Shown in pieces: positions 34,567 through 44,463 of a DNA stretch of 64,000 nucleotides; position 1 is the stretch's first letter; each line of letters begins with the position of its first letter. Origin of the DNA: Sphingobacterium litopenaei (GTDB lineage Bacteria > Bacteroidota > Bacteroidia > Sphingobacteriales > Sphingobacteriaceae); assembly GCF_014692495.1 (NCBI RefSeq), contig NZ_JACOIJ010000016.1, positions 1-64,000 on the forward strand. Reading direction: 5' to 3'. The translations under genes were made by a program, and so were the position numbers. Under the pieces are notes generated by a model. The model was not told the origin of the DNA and ran no database searches. It worked only from the letters and a program-made list of their open reading frames with translations.

Positions 34567-35727
34567 ATGGCAAACTTGATTAATTTAAATGTATTCAAAG
34601 ACTTTTTCAAATCCAGTAATGCGGGAGGTATACTGTTGTTTATTTGCGTAATTATTTCTATGATTATTGCGAATACTCCAGCCGCTCCCACCTTACAGCA
34701 AATTCTAGACACCAAATTTGGATTTGAAAATGAAAGTATACATCTCAATTATTCCATTCTCTTATGGATTAATGATGGACTGATGGCTATATTTTTCCTT
34801 TTAGTAGGGTTAGAAATAAAACGCGAAATAGTAGAAGGGGAATTGTCCTCTCCTAAAAAAGCTTCCTTGCCAATTTTATGTGCTATCGGAGGGGCCGTTA
34901 TACCAGCAATTATCTATTTGAGTCTGAACGCAGGTCAAGAAACAAGTTCGGGATGGGGTATTCCTATGGCAACTGATATTGCTTTTGCATTAGCTGTCAT
35001 TAATTTATTAGGCAATAAAATACCGGCTAGCTTAAAAATTTTCTTAGCAGCATTAGCGATTGTTGATGATTTAATAGCCATACTAGTAATTGCATTATTC
35101 TATTCTTCTGGCATTGAATTGAGTTATTTAGGTTATGCAGGAGTATTAATGTTAGTATTAATTGTCATGAATAGAATGAATGTACTAAATCCTTATTTAT
35201 ACCTGATTCCAGGAGTATTTATATGGTATTTTGTTCATCATTCGGGGATACATGCTACAATAGCAGGAGTTTTGGTGGCGATGACGATTCCTACAAACGA
35301 TACGAATATTGAATCTCCATTGGAACGTCTCGAACATGCATTAGTAAAACCTGTAAATTTTATCATCATTCCGCTGTTTGCTTTTGCGAATACCAATATC
35401 ACGTTAGAGAGCGAAATGATTGCAGGCTTAACTTCTAATTTGGGTTTAGGTATTACTTTAGGCTTGTTATTAGGGAAGCCGGTGGGCATCCTTTTGACCT
35501 CATTTATTTGCAAAAGTATAAAATTAAGTACACTTCCAGAAGGCGCAAATTGGTTTCATATATTAGGGGTAGGATTACTTGCGGGTATTGGCTTTACGAT
35601 GTCTATATTTATAGCCATCTTATCCTTTGCAGATCCCATGCATATTGCAGAAGCAAAATTGAGCATTCTATTGACTTCATTAGCCGCGGGTGTAATAGGA
35701 TATCTTGTTTTAAGAATCAAAAAATAA
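34567..35727 (+). CDS. nhaA: Na+/H+ antiporter NhaA
   Basis: A 386-residue inner-membrane protein with about 12 transmembrane helices. The family signature GWGIPMATDIAFALAVI is followed by AALAIVDDLIAILVIA, which contains the paired Asp residues essential for ion exchange. It extrudes sodium in exchange for protons. It is monocistronic, with a strong shared terminator at its 3' end, and marks the return to core genes after the island. Confidence 0.93.
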   Translation: MANLINLNVFKDFFKSSNAGGILLFICVIISMIIANTPAAPTLQQILDTKFGFENESIHLNYSILLWINDGLMAIFFLLVGLEIKREIVEGELSSPKKASLPILCAIGGAVIPAIIYLSLNAGQETSSGWGIPMATDIAFALAVINLLGNKIPASLKIFLAALAIVDDLIAILVIALFYSSGIELSYLGYAGVLMLVLIVMNRMNVLNPYLYLIPGVFIWYFVHHSGIHATIAGVLVAMTIPTNDTNIESPLERLEHALVKPVNFIIIPLFAFANTNITLESEMIAGLTSNLGLGITLGLLLGKPVGILLTSFICKSIKLSTLPEGANWFHILGVGLLAGIGFTMSIFIAILSFADPMHIAEAKLSILLTSLAAGVIGYLVLRIKK

Positions 35728-35775
35728 TAATACTAAAAGAGCTAGATGATATCATCTAGCTCTTTTAGTATTATT
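35726..35775. terminator. Bidirectional terminator nhaA/DUF389
   Basis: A perfect 50-bp palindrome (25-bp arms, centred on GATATC) that overlaps the stop codons of both convergent genes. Confidence 0.93.
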
Positions 35776-37063
35776 CGCTTTTCAGAAACCTAATCGATCG
35801 GGTATTTAATTTCTCCTTTAACCAATTTTCCAACGATCTTTTACGGTTATCTTCCAATGTCGATGAATAAATAAGATAGTAATCAAATCTTGAGCTATCC
35901 TTACTCACATAGACACTTTGCTTACCTAACGAATATGGCTTTAACTCTGGAAATAACAAATCGATTTCTTTCAATAATCCATCATTATCCAGTTTATAAG
36001 TCGATAATTCCTTTCTTAAATTTTGAATCATCACATCTCTTTCGTCCACATGAGCGCTATTTTTGCTAAGTTCGGCTAAAATATCTGCTTTTAAATCAGT
36101 ACTATCTTGCCGGATAACCAATTGTGTGTTCCGCAATTTATACACCTCCATCTTATCATTAAGTTCTTTCAACTCATCTCGAGAAAACTTCTTATCCAAA
36201 AAGGCTAACTCTATTTTCTTGGGTCTCGCATTAAATTGCGTACGTTCATAGATTAACGTATATCCTTTTCTAGTAAGTTCATTTTCAATGAAAGTATTCA
36301 CATTCTGACTAAATTTTCTCTCCTGCAATAGCGCATACGCCAAATAAGAGCTTGGAATAAGCATGACGAGAATAAGAAAAGTAATAGTCCTTGTAATACG
36401 TGACTCTCGTTTAGGATCCACAAATTTAATTTTAGGATACCTTAAAAACTTGACAATTAGAAAGGTTGAGATACATATAAAAAAGCAGTTGATGGTATAC
36501 AGATATAATGCACCAAAAAAATAGGATATATTTCCTATGGCTAAACCGTAGCCAGCGGTACACAATGGAGGCATTAAAGCTGTTGCAATAGCCACTCCTG
36601 GAATAGGATTTCCCTTTTCCACACGAGTAATAGCAATCACACCAACGAGTCCACCGAAAAATGCAATCAGAACATCATAAATATTTGGTGATGTGCGCGC
36701 TAACAATTCAGATTGAGCTTCCTTAAATGGACTTAAAAGAAAATAAAGAAACGAAACTAATAGGCTGACTAACGTGGCAATCAATAAATTTTTCCCTGAT
36801 TTTTTTAATAAATCAAAATCATAAATTCCTAAAGCGAAACCAGCACCTACTATAGGTCCCATTAATGGGCTAATCAACATAGCTCCTATAATGACTGCCG
36901 TAGAATTAACATTTAATCCTATAGAAGCAACTGCAATGGCACAAGCTAAGATCCATAAGTTTGCTCCCCGAAAGGAAATATTGGACACCACATTTTCTAA
37001 TACTTTGTCTTTAGTTTCTTCACCATCATGAAGATTGAAGAATTTGTAAATACTTCGAAGCAT
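35771..37063 (-). CDS. DUF389 membrane protein
   Basis: A 430-residue protein. Residues 30-225 hold about six transmembrane helices with the DUF389 pattern (NSTAVIIGAMLISPLMGPI, then GVAIATALMPPLCTAGYGL). The C-terminal third (about 250-430) is soluble and has an OsmY-like alpha/beta repeat. The function is unknown. It is a single gene between nhaA and the copper cluster, with the same orientation as the copper genes but separated from them by a terminator. Confidence 0.85.
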   Translation of the reverse strand: MLRSIYKFFNLHDGEETKDKVLENVVSNISFRGANLWILACAIAVASIGLNVNSTAVIIGAMLISPLMGPIVGAGFALGIYDFDLLKKSGKNLLIATLVSLLVSFLYFLLSPFKEAQSELLARTSPNIYDVLIAFFGGLVGVIAITRVEKGNPIPGVAIATALMPPLCTAGYGLAIGNISYFFGALYLYTINCFFICISTFLIVKFLRYPKIKFVDPKRESRITRTITFLILVMLIPSSYLAYALLQERKFSQNVNTFIENELTRKGYTLIYERTQFNARPKKIELAFLDKKFSRDELKELNDKMEVYKLRNTQLVIRQDSTDLKADILAELSKNSAHVDERDVMIQNLRKELSTYKLDNDGLLKEIDLLFPELKPYSLGKQSVYVSKDSSRFDYYLIYSSTLEDNRKRSLENWLKEKLNTRSIRFLKSE

Positions 37064-37206
37064 GAATATGATTTATTGGTTTAATTGTTTAAGATAACAA
37101 TATAATTCTATTGGGAAATGAAAAATATGTTCCGCGAAGCAATAATTCTACAAGAATTATCAATTTTTCCTTAGAAGAAGAATGCTAAAGACCACTGATC
37201 CATTAG

Positions 37207-37234
37207 AAAAGGCTTAGCAATATCCACCAAGCCT
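37207..37234 (-). terminator. Terminator of the copper operon
   Basis: On the minus strand, AGGCTT / AAGCCT with a 13-nt loop, followed by TTTTC, 27 bp after the HMA gene. Confidence 0.6.
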
Positions 37235-37260
37235 CTTGTTTAAAGTTTTCCTGTAAGAGA

Positions 37261-37476
37261 TTAAACTCTTTCTATATTAAAGCCTTTAGCTTTTACAATT
37301 TCTATTACTTTTTCTTCTGAAATTCCTTCTGTTGATACAGTCAAGATTTTGTCTGCATTATCCGTGTCTACACCCCAATTATTTACGCCTTCGGCACTGT
37401 CTAAAGCAGGTTTAACTTTTGCCACACAACCTCCGCAGTTGATATTCGTTTTAAATTTTAATTCTTTATTTTCCAT
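37261..37476 (-). CDS. Heavy-metal-associated domain protein (copper chaperone-like)
   Basis: A 71-residue single HMA domain with the metal-binding motif NCGGCVAKVKP (Cys14 and Cys17; CGGC rather than the common MxCxxC). It probably carries Cu(I) to the P-type ATPase encoded 34 bp upstream in the same operon. The ferredoxin-like length is complete. Confidence 0.87.
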   Translation of the reverse strand: MENKELKFKTNINCGGCVAKVKPALDSAEGVNNWGVDTDNADKILTVSTEGISEEKVIEIVKAKGFNIERV

Positions 37477-37510
37477 GGTTACTTGTTTTAATTTTTATGA
37501 TATTTACGTG

Positions 37511-39730
37511 TTACTTCTTCCATTTTAGTCTCAGACTGTTGGTTACTACTGACACGCTACTTAACGCCATTGCAGCCCCAGCCAACATAGGATTGAGCAA
37601 AAATCCATTGATAGGATACAATATCCCTGCGGCAATTGGAATGCCAATTAAATTGTAGATAAAGGCCCAGAACAAATTTTGTTTTATCGTAGCTACCGTT
37701 TGTTTGGACAGTCGAATAGCTTGAGGAATTTTAATTAAGTCCGAAGATATTATGGTCATTTTCGCGACATCCATCGCAATATCGGAGCCTTTGCCCATCG
37801 CAATACTGACATCCGCTGTAGCCAATGCCGTGCTGTCATTAATCCCATCACCTACCATAGCTACGACTTTACCTTGTTGCTGTAAGTCTTTGACAAAAGT
37901 TGCCTTATCTTGTGGCAATACTTCTGCTTTATAATGTCTAATACCTGTTTGATGTGCTATAGCTTGGGCTGTTGCTTCATTATCTCCAGTCAGCATATAT
38001 AATTCCACGCCCATCTTTTGTAGCTCATCGATCGCTTGTACGGAAGTTGGTTTGATTTGATCTGAAATCGCCAGCACAGCTAATGCAGTCCGTTCGCTTG
38101 CAAACCATATCACGGTTTTACTTTGTGACAACCATTCTTTAGCTTTTGTTTCTAATGCGGTCGAAATTTCTACTTCCCGCTCTTCCAACAACTTCTTGTT
38201 TCCAACGAAATAGCTTAACCCATTATAATTAGCTTGCGCACCTTTACCCGTTATACTTTCAAATTGGCTCAATTCAACGACATGGGCTTGATTCAAATAA
38301 TTAACCACAGCTTCCGCCAATGGATGTTCTGACTGTTTCTCTATACTGAATAGAATAGCCTCTTGGGATGAATTATATTGAGCCCAAACAATGTCATTTA
38401 CTTCAGGTCGGCCAGCCGTAATTGTGCCGGTTTTGTCTAGAATAATCGCATCAATGTTGTTTGCTAATTCCAGACTTTCAGCATCCTTAATCAATATTCC
38501 TTGCTCTGCTCCTTTGCCCACGCCGACCATGATTGCCGTTGGCGTAGCCAACCCCAAGGCGCAGGGACAAGCAATAACCAATACCGTCACAGCAGCCAAT
38601 AAAGCCTGAACTATCGCATGTTCTCCACCAAACACAGTCCACAGTATGAAAGTCAGAATTGCTATACTAATAACTACAGGCACAAAAATACTTGCTATTT
38701 TGTCCACAAGCTTCTGCACTGGAGCTTTACTGCCTTGTGCCTCCTGTACCATTTTAATAATTTGAGCCAATAGTGTTTCCTTTCCAACTTTTGTAGCCTC
38801 AAATTGAAAACTTCCCTTTTGATTGATTGTACCCGCAAAAACCTTCTCCCCATGCGATTTGGCAACAGGAACCGGTTCACCACTTAGCATACTTTCATCG
38901 ACATAGGAATTTCCGAATACGACTATGCCGTCCACGGCAATTTTCTCACCAGGCTTCACTAACAAACGATTTCCAATTTGAACTTGCTCTATCGGTATCA
39001 CCACTTCTCCTTTATCCTCTTGGACTAATGTCACTGTTTTAGGTTGCAACCCCATCAGCTTTTTAATAGCCGTAGAAGTACTACCCTTGGCTTTTTCTTC
39101 TAAGAGTTTTCCCAATAAAATAAAAGTGATAATGACGGCTGCAGCTTCAAAATAAACATGTGCATGCAATCCCCTTCTCATCCAGAAATCCTCAAAAATC
39201 ATATTGAAAATACTGAACAAATAGGCAATACCCGTACTTAAAGCTACGAGCGTATCCATATTGGAGGTATGGTGTTTGGCTTGCTTCCACGCTCCCACAA
39301 AAAAATCTCTTCCTAGCCAAATGACCACAGGTGTTGCGAAAGCAAACATGATTTCATTGGCATATGGGATATTCATAAAGAACATACCTATCAGCACAAC
39401 AGGCAAGGATAAAAGGATTGCCCAAATGGTTTTCGATTTCAGCTGTTGGTATTTAGCGACATGTAATGCTTCCAACGTTTCTTGCTGTTTGCTTTCCTCT
39501 TCCAACAACAAGTCATAACCGCCAGACTGCAGTGCTTGTTGCAACTTTTCGGAGGAAGTAAGACTTGATTGATACGCTACAGAAAGATTTCCAGTAGCAA
39601 AATTGACAGAAGCATCTACCACACCTTCTTGCTGCTTAATAATATTTTCAGCACTACTAGCGCAGGCTGCACAAGACATGCCAAGCACAGGATAGCTTTC
39701 TTTTATAATATTTTTATCTTGCTTTGCCAT
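37511..39730 (-). CDS. copA: Copper-translocating P1B-type ATPase
   Basis: A 739-residue inner-membrane pump. It has an N-terminal HMA domain with GMSCAAC (18-23) and eight transmembrane helices. The CPC ion site is in VIACPCALGLATPTAI, the phosphorylation loop is DKTGTIT, and the nucleotide domain carries SEHPLAEA (HP motif) and VGDGINDS. CPC plus the MSCAAC HMA domain points to Cu(I) export. It lies between an AraC-type regulator with an HMA-like head and the small chaperone. Confidence 0.93.
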   Translation of the reverse strand: MAKQDKNIIKESYPVLGMSCAACASSAENIIKQQEGVVDASVNFATGNLSVAYQSSLTSSEKLQQALQSGGYDLLLEEESKQQETLEALHVAKYQQLKSKTIWAILLSLPVVLIGMFFMNIPYANEIMFAFATPVVIWLGRDFFVGAWKQAKHHTSNMDTLVALSTGIAYLFSIFNMIFEDFWMRRGLHAHVYFEAAAVIITFILLGKLLEEKAKGSTSTAIKKLMGLQPKTVTLVQEDKGEVVIPIEQVQIGNRLLVKPGEKIAVDGIVVFGNSYVDESMLSGEPVPVAKSHGEKVFAGTINQKGSFQFEATKVGKETLLAQIIKMVQEAQGSKAPVQKLVDKIASIFVPVVISIAILTFILWTVFGGEHAIVQALLAAVTVLVIACPCALGLATPTAIMVGVGKGAEQGILIKDAESLELANNIDAIILDKTGTITAGRPEVNDIVWAQYNSSQEAILFSIEKQSEHPLAEAVVNYLNQAHVVELSQFESITGKGAQANYNGLSYFVGNKKLLEEREVEISTALETKAKEWLSQSKTVIWFASERTALAVLAISDQIKPTSVQAIDELQKMGVELYMLTGDNEATAQAIAHQTGIRHYKAEVLPQDKATFVKDLQQQGKVVAMVGDGINDSTALATADVSIAMGKGSDIAMDVAKMTIISSDLIKIPQAIRLSKQTVATIKQNLFWAFIYNLIGIPIAAGILYPINGFLLNPMLAGAAMALSSVSVVTNSLRLKWKK

Positions 39731-39820
39731 TTTTATTTATCTCCGATTCTACCCTACAAAGATGACAAAACAAAGCAGTTTTAGTGTTATGTAATTATGC
39801 AAAGAATTTGTAAGATTTAC

Positions 39821-40384
39821 TTATATCTGGTCTAAAGGTTTTCTTTTTTCCAAACCTATTTGTTTGAAATGACTTGGAGAAAGCCCGGTTACTTTCTTGA
39901 ATTGATTGCTCAAATAAGCCACGCTTGAGTAATTTAGACGATCCGCAATTTCACTAAGCGATAATTCATCATATACCAATAGCTCTTTGACTTTTTCTAT
40001 CTTTTGAGCGATATAATACTTTTCAATTGTTGTTCCTTCTACCTCAGAAAACAGATTAGACAAATAATTATAATCGTGATTCAAATGGCTACTCAACACT
40101 TCAGAAAGATTAATTTTAGAAGCATTGTATTCGTAATGCACCAAATGAATAATCTTATTCTTAATCTGCTCAATAATACGGCTTTTCTTATCATCAATCC
40201 GCTCAAAACCCAATGATTCAATCGCAGAAGTAAATTGCTGCAACTCTTCCTCGGTTGGCTCTTTCTCTAAAACTACTTCACCCAATTTAACCAACGAAGC
40301 AATGATTCCTGCTTTATTCAATTCGCTTTCAACCACCATAATACAGCGGTTACAAACCATATTTTTGATATATAATGTAGGCAT
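39821..40384 (-). CDS. AraC-type regulator with N-terminal metal-binding-like segment
   Basis: A 187-residue protein. Residues 1-65 look like a shortened HMA fold with a CxxC motif (IKNMVCNRCIMVVESEL), and residues 80-185 form an AraC helix-turn-helix pair (LSEIADRLNYSSVAYLSNQF, then GLSPSHFKQIG). It is transcribed toward copA with a 90-bp gap. I infer that it senses copper directly through the Cys pair and controls copA and the chaperone. Confidence 0.82.
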   Translation of the reverse strand: MPTLYIKNMVCNRCIMVVESELNKAGIIASLVKLGEVVLEKEPTEEELQQFTSAIESLGFERIDDKKSRIIEQIKNKIIHLVHYEYNASKINLSEVLSSHLNHDYNYLSNLFSEVEGTTIEKYYIAQKIEKVKELLVYDELSLSEIADRLNYSSVAYLSNQFKKVTGLSPSHFKQIGLEKRKPLDQI

Positions 40385-40480
40385 GATGATTTCGTGCTTT
40401 ATAACAAAGTTAACTTTTAAAGCATTCGGAATTGTAAGAAGGATGTTAAAATGAGTAATAACCTATTTACCATCCTCCTT

Positions 40481-40509
40481 AAAAAAAAAGCATAGAATAT
40501 CTATACTTT
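40481..40509 (-). terminator. Terminator downstream of the 326-residue secreted protein
   Basis: On the minus strand, AAAG-TATAGA / TCTAT-CTTT with one mismatch, followed by nine T residues. Confidence 0.7.
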
Positions 40510-40531
40510 CCTAATTAAATATGAATCTATG

Positions 40532-41512
40532 CTACAAATTAATAGCCTCATTCGTCTGTATTAAGCGTTGCGAGCCTGTATTAGCAGGACATGCAATATC
40601 ATCCGTAGCATCATAAACCAACTCTTTACCATTTAGCTTCGCAATAGTTTCTTCTGGAACATAAATCTGAACTTTAGTTTTACTATATCCATTTGGGAAA
40701 TAACGAACATAATATCCATCAGGATGAAGTGTCCAAATACCACTTGGCGTATCCGCACGCGGTTCAGCCATGCCAGCTAGAATAGCCAAACTTTCAAATT
40801 CTGCAAAAGAATAGTTGCCTGACGCGACTAAACCTCTGATTTTATTCTCCGCCTCAAATACTAACTTTACCTCATCAGGGAGTTGATCTTTAGCTTTGTT
40901 TACCACATCAAATGGTAAAATTCCTAATGCACCACCTTCCAATTGCAGCAATTGCTTTGCAGTCAATAATCGGATAGCGGTAGCTTTTACGGAACCTGAA
41001 TAATCAGCGAATTTTGTTCGCGCAATAATCGTCCACAACAACATTTGAATATCCGACTGTTTCACTTCTGGATGCTTTTCTGCACTCTTCAAAATCGCAA
41101 TCACAACATCTCTTTTCTTGCCATCCACAGGAGCATACATATAGCCATCACCTGAAGAGGGGGCATGTGTCCCCGCCTTAAGACAATAACTTTTATTAAA
41201 GATTTCATAATGCCCTGCTTTTAAAATATAACCGCCATCAGCATGTTTAGGCAAATTAGTCAGTGGAGTAAAAGTTTGATCATTATGGAAATCTGGAAAT
41301 TGTTCACCCGTTCTATTGACATCAGCAAATTTCGTAGAAATGGCATCGGGCTGTTTTAGTATATTATCCAATCCCAATGCCTTTGCTCCTTTAGAAGCGG
41401 CGGCTTTGGAAGCTTTATTTAATAAATCACCAAATTGAGCATTTGCGCTGTTTGACTGTAGATATAACGAGAAAAGAAATAAAAACCCAAGTCCTATAAT
41501 TAGCTTTTTCAT
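40532..41512 (-). CDS. Secreted protein of unknown function
   Basis: A 326-residue protein with a clear signal peptide (MKKLIIGLGFLFLFSLYLQ..., cleavage near ANAQ, residue 26). The mature part starts with a short Ala/Lys amphipathic segment, then a helical region and a C-terminal segment with TPSGIWTLHPDGYYVRYFPN. I do not recognise the family. It probably acts in the periplasm. It stands alone, with its own terminator and a long AT-rich upstream region. Confidence 0.6.
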   Translation of the reverse strand: MKKLIIGLGFLFLFSLYLQSNSANAQFGDLLNKASKAAASKGAKALGLDNILKQPDAISTKFADVNRTGEQFPDFHNDQTFTPLTNLPKHADGGYILKAGHYEIFNKSYCLKAGTHAPSSGDGYMYAPVDGKKRDVVIAILKSAEKHPEVKQSDIQMLLWTIIARTKFADYSGSVKATAIRLLTAKQLLQLEGGALGILPFDVVNKAKDQLPDEVKLVFEAENKIRGLVASGNYSFAEFESLAILAGMAEPRADTPSGIWTLHPDGYYVRYFPNGYSKTKVQIYVPEETIAKLNGKELVYDATDDIACPANTGSQRLIQTNEAINL

Positions 41513-42253
41513 TTAAAATATTGATTAGTTTAAAAACAAGTTTAAGTTAAAAATAAAATATAAATTCTTTAATAGGATTTTGAACTGTTTTTCTATTAAC
41601 GTAATATAACATTAATATGCTACAAAACGACTTTTTACGTTTTAAGTAAAACCGACACCTTTACCAGACATTTTAAAAATCCATTAGTTAATACGCATCA
41701 ATTCTTAATAATTGTTACAATCTTTTGCTATCAAAAAACAATTATTTCTTACCAAAAAACACCCTCATCTTAAATAATTTTAATACCCCAAAAAACAAAA
41801 TTTCATTCATTTAATAGGTTTAATGCAGGATTAAAACAGAAAAACAAATAAATGCAAAACTATTATATGATAGAAATATCGATGACAAATCGATATAAAT
41901 TATTCCCTAACATAATGATTATCAATACTACTATTTGTAAATTAATAGAATCAAATTAGTAAATTTAGGTAAACATAATTTTTTTAAGCGTAGTACGCTG
42001 ATTAACAAAACGCCAAAACGGAAACATTATAACAATTTTATTATCTAAAACTAGGGAGCAAAACCCATTTTAAATCGTTTTTAAGCAAGATTTATAAAAT
42101 TTAACAAAATAACAACAGGGATCTACCGAATTCTAAAATTTTTGGCACAATAATTTCTTAAAAGCAATATATATTATGCTATTTTTTATGAGAGAGATGT
42201 AACTATATATAGCTATTTATAAAATACGACCATATTTTATGAAAAACAATACG
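41513..42253. other. Long AT-rich intergenic region
   Basis: About 740 bp without a convincing gene on either strand. Small symmetries are present: two ATCGAT sites near 41878-41895 and an AGCGT-AGT-ACGCT hairpin near 41990. No terminator, tRNA or repeat family member was found. Confidence 0.5.
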
Positions 42254-42261
42254 TAAATTTG
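42254..42261 (+). promoter_or_regulatory. Candidate -7 box for the 49-residue protein
   Basis: TAAATTTG matches TAnnTTTG, 46 bp before the ATG at 42308. Confidence 0.5.
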
Positions 42262-42307
42262 AAGTAAACCTTTAACAATCACCACAATTACTAAAATAAA
42301 TTAAAAT

Positions 42308-42457
42308 ATGAAACAATTTCTACTCTGTTTAATTATGCTAATTTGTTCCATTTTCATGTATGCAGTAGTGACATTCTTGGAAGAGAGTACGTTTACACCA
42401 AATGCATTAAGTACTGAAGAAGGAAATATAAACAACCTTGGTTTATATCAACAATAA
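42308..42457 (+). CDS. Small single-pass membrane or secreted protein, 49 residues
   Basis: MKQFLLCLIMLICSIFMYAV forms one hydrophobic segment, and the rest is a short polar tail (EESTFTPNALSTEEGNINN) ending in QQ. A promoter-like box lies upstream, and a tight hairpin terminator begins at the stop codon, so the unit looks like a real monocistronic gene. No family is recognised. Confidence 0.6.
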   Translation: MKQFLLCLIMLICSIFMYAVVTFLEESTFTPNALSTEEGNINNLGLYQQ

Positions 42458-42490
42458 AAGGAGCCTTCTTGGAAAGACTCCTTTTGTTTT
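42456..42490. terminator. Terminator, small protein / M1 peptidase
   Basis: AAAAGGAG / CTCCTTTT stem with further internal pairing in the loop, followed by T-rich sequence. It separates convergent genes. Confidence 0.8.
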
Positions 42491-42502
42491 ATCTAATTTT
42501 TT

Positions 42503-44365
42503 CTAGTTTAATTCCTTCTTATTATCTGAGGATTCTATATCTGCTAATCGTAACGTAGGATCAATATATACTTTAGAAACTTTCTTATCCACCGGAATTG
42601 CATAGGTTGGTTTTGTCCAAAACCAGTCTTCCAACACCGTACGTTTTACGTTTTTATACATTTCAAATCCTTCTGCTGGTTTTTCACCACGCATCTCACG
42701 TAATGGAATATAAAACAATTCTTTGCTACCATCAGTATACTCTACTAATATATCCAAAGGCATAGCTAAATTTGATTTGTTGCGAATCAAAATCTCCTTA
42801 TCCGAGATGCTATCTATTGCATAGTCAATAGTACGAGTGGTATTAATAAACAAATTGAAATACCATTTCAAGTTAATTCCTGAAACTTCTTCCGCTACGC
42901 GTTTGAAATCGTTTGGCGTAGGATGCTTAAATTTCCATACCTCATAGAACTTTAAGAATGTCTTCTCCAGGTTTTCCTGTCCAATGATATAACCCAATTG
43001 CTCCGCCATGACAGCGCCCTTGTTATACGCTTGATTGGAATACCCATAGTTCGTATTATAATAATCAGCCAATAAGCTCATTGGTTCTTCCTTACCTGAT
43101 AAAGCCAATTTATAATAAGCACGGTAAGGCTCGATAACTGGATTGGTAGCTACGGCACCCTTTTTCTCAAATATGTGGTGCATACCTAATTCTTCTACAT
43201 AGGAAGTAAAGCCTTCGTCAAACCATTCATCTACTGTTTCATTAATACCAAATAAATGCTGGTACCACGAGTGTGCAGCTTCGTGGAAAATCACATTGAC
43301 CAGGGATTTCAAATTACGACCGCCAGTCACCAAAGTAGCCGTTCCATACTCCATACCTCCATCACCACCTTGTACAATGGTATAAGTCGGCCATGGATAA
43401 GCCCCAAATCGTGAGGACGTAAAATCAAAAAACTCCGAAGCAAAGCCTAAAGCTTGTTTCCAATTTGAAATTACCTCCGAATTCGTAGGCAAATAAACCG
43501 TGTACAGTTTGACGCCTCCTTTGGTGGTAGTAGAATCTACCACAAATTTTGAATCTGCAGCCCATGCAAAATCATGGATATTCTTTGCTACAAAACGCCA
43601 AGAGGCTTTGTTATTTTTAGCTTTTACTTTTGCTTTTTCCGAATAACCTTTTACTTCTGTTGGGTTTTGCAACACCCCTGAAGCACCTATAACATAATCT
43701 TTATTTAGATGAATAGTCACATCAAAATCCCCAAATGGGGCAATAAACTCACGTCCAACATATTCGTCTAGATGCCAACCGAACTCATCGAAATGTGCCA
43801 TTTTTGGATACCATTGTGTCATGGATAAGGCTACTCCTTCTTTGGAATTACGACCACTGCGACGGATTTGCTCCGGAACCTGTGCCATCCATTCTAGCTC
43901 AAAAGTTGTTTTCGAGCCATCCACAATAGCCTTAGGCAATACGACCTCCAAAATTGTTCCATCCACTTTGAAATTAGCTTTGACGCCATTCACCTTTACG
44001 AAAGAAATTTTTTGATAACCAATCTGATCTGTTGTCAATTGCGATATACGGCTTTGGTATTGTGGATTTTCTTTGGTTCCTAAGTTTTTGACCATACGCG
44101 CATCAGGATCGGAAATAGATACTAGTCTATGATCCATCATACTTCCAGGTTGAAACGCATTGAAATATAAATGAAAGTAAACTTTGGATAACGATTGTCC
44201 AGAATTATTACCATATACCAAGCTCATTTTGCCATCGTATTGGTAGTTTTTTTCGTTGACATCAATATCCATTTTGTATTGAACATTCTGTTGCCAATAC
44301 CCTTTACGCTGTCCAAAAACTAGCGTAGATAAGGCCATACATAGTATAAATGCGAAGTATCTCAT
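42503..44365 (-). CDS. M1-family metallopeptidase, exported
   Basis: A 620-residue aminopeptidase-like enzyme with a signal peptide (about 1-18, ending VFGQ). The substrate-recognition motif is GGDGGMEYGTATLV (about 328) and the zinc site is VIFHEAAHSWYQH (about 350), with a Glu in DEWFDEGFTSY about 20 residues on. It is probably periplasmic and removes N-terminal residues from peptides. Common in Bacteroidota. It is a single gene with a terminator at its 3' end. Confidence 0.9.
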   Translation of the reverse strand: MRYFAFILCMALSTLVFGQRKGYWQQNVQYKMDIDVNEKNYQYDGKMSLVYGNNSGQSLSKVYFHLYFNAFQPGSMMDHRLVSISDPDARMVKNLGTKENPQYQSRISQLTTDQIGYQKISFVKVNGVKANFKVDGTILEVVLPKAIVDGSKTTFELEWMAQVPEQIRRSGRNSKEGVALSMTQWYPKMAHFDEFGWHLDEYVGREFIAPFGDFDVTIHLNKDYVIGASGVLQNPTEVKGYSEKAKVKAKNNKASWRFVAKNIHDFAWAADSKFVVDSTTTKGGVKLYTVYLPTNSEVISNWKQALGFASEFFDFTSSRFGAYPWPTYTIVQGGDGGMEYGTATLVTGGRNLKSLVNVIFHEAAHSWYQHLFGINETVDEWFDEGFTSYVEELGMHHIFEKKGAVATNPVIEPYRAYYKLALSGKEEPMSLLADYYNTNYGYSNQAYNKGAVMAEQLGYIIGQENLEKTFLKFYEVWKFKHPTPNDFKRVAEEVSGINLKWYFNLFINTTRTIDYAIDSISDKEILIRNKSNLAMPLDILVEYTDGSKELFYIPLREMRGEKPAEGFEMYKNVKRTVLEDWFWTKPTYAIPVDKKVSKVYIDPTLRLADIESSDNKKELN

Positions 44366-44463
44366 ATTAGAAGTAATAGAAAAAAATAAAATTAGGGATT
44401 TATCTCTCTTCAGAAATTAATCCCTATTATATTGTTACAAAAACAACATTAAGCTTGTAGAAA

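Noticed and set aside
39261..39784. Plus-strand frames over copA
   Set aside because: They are antisense shadows of a well-conserved ATPase gene with no start signal or domain.
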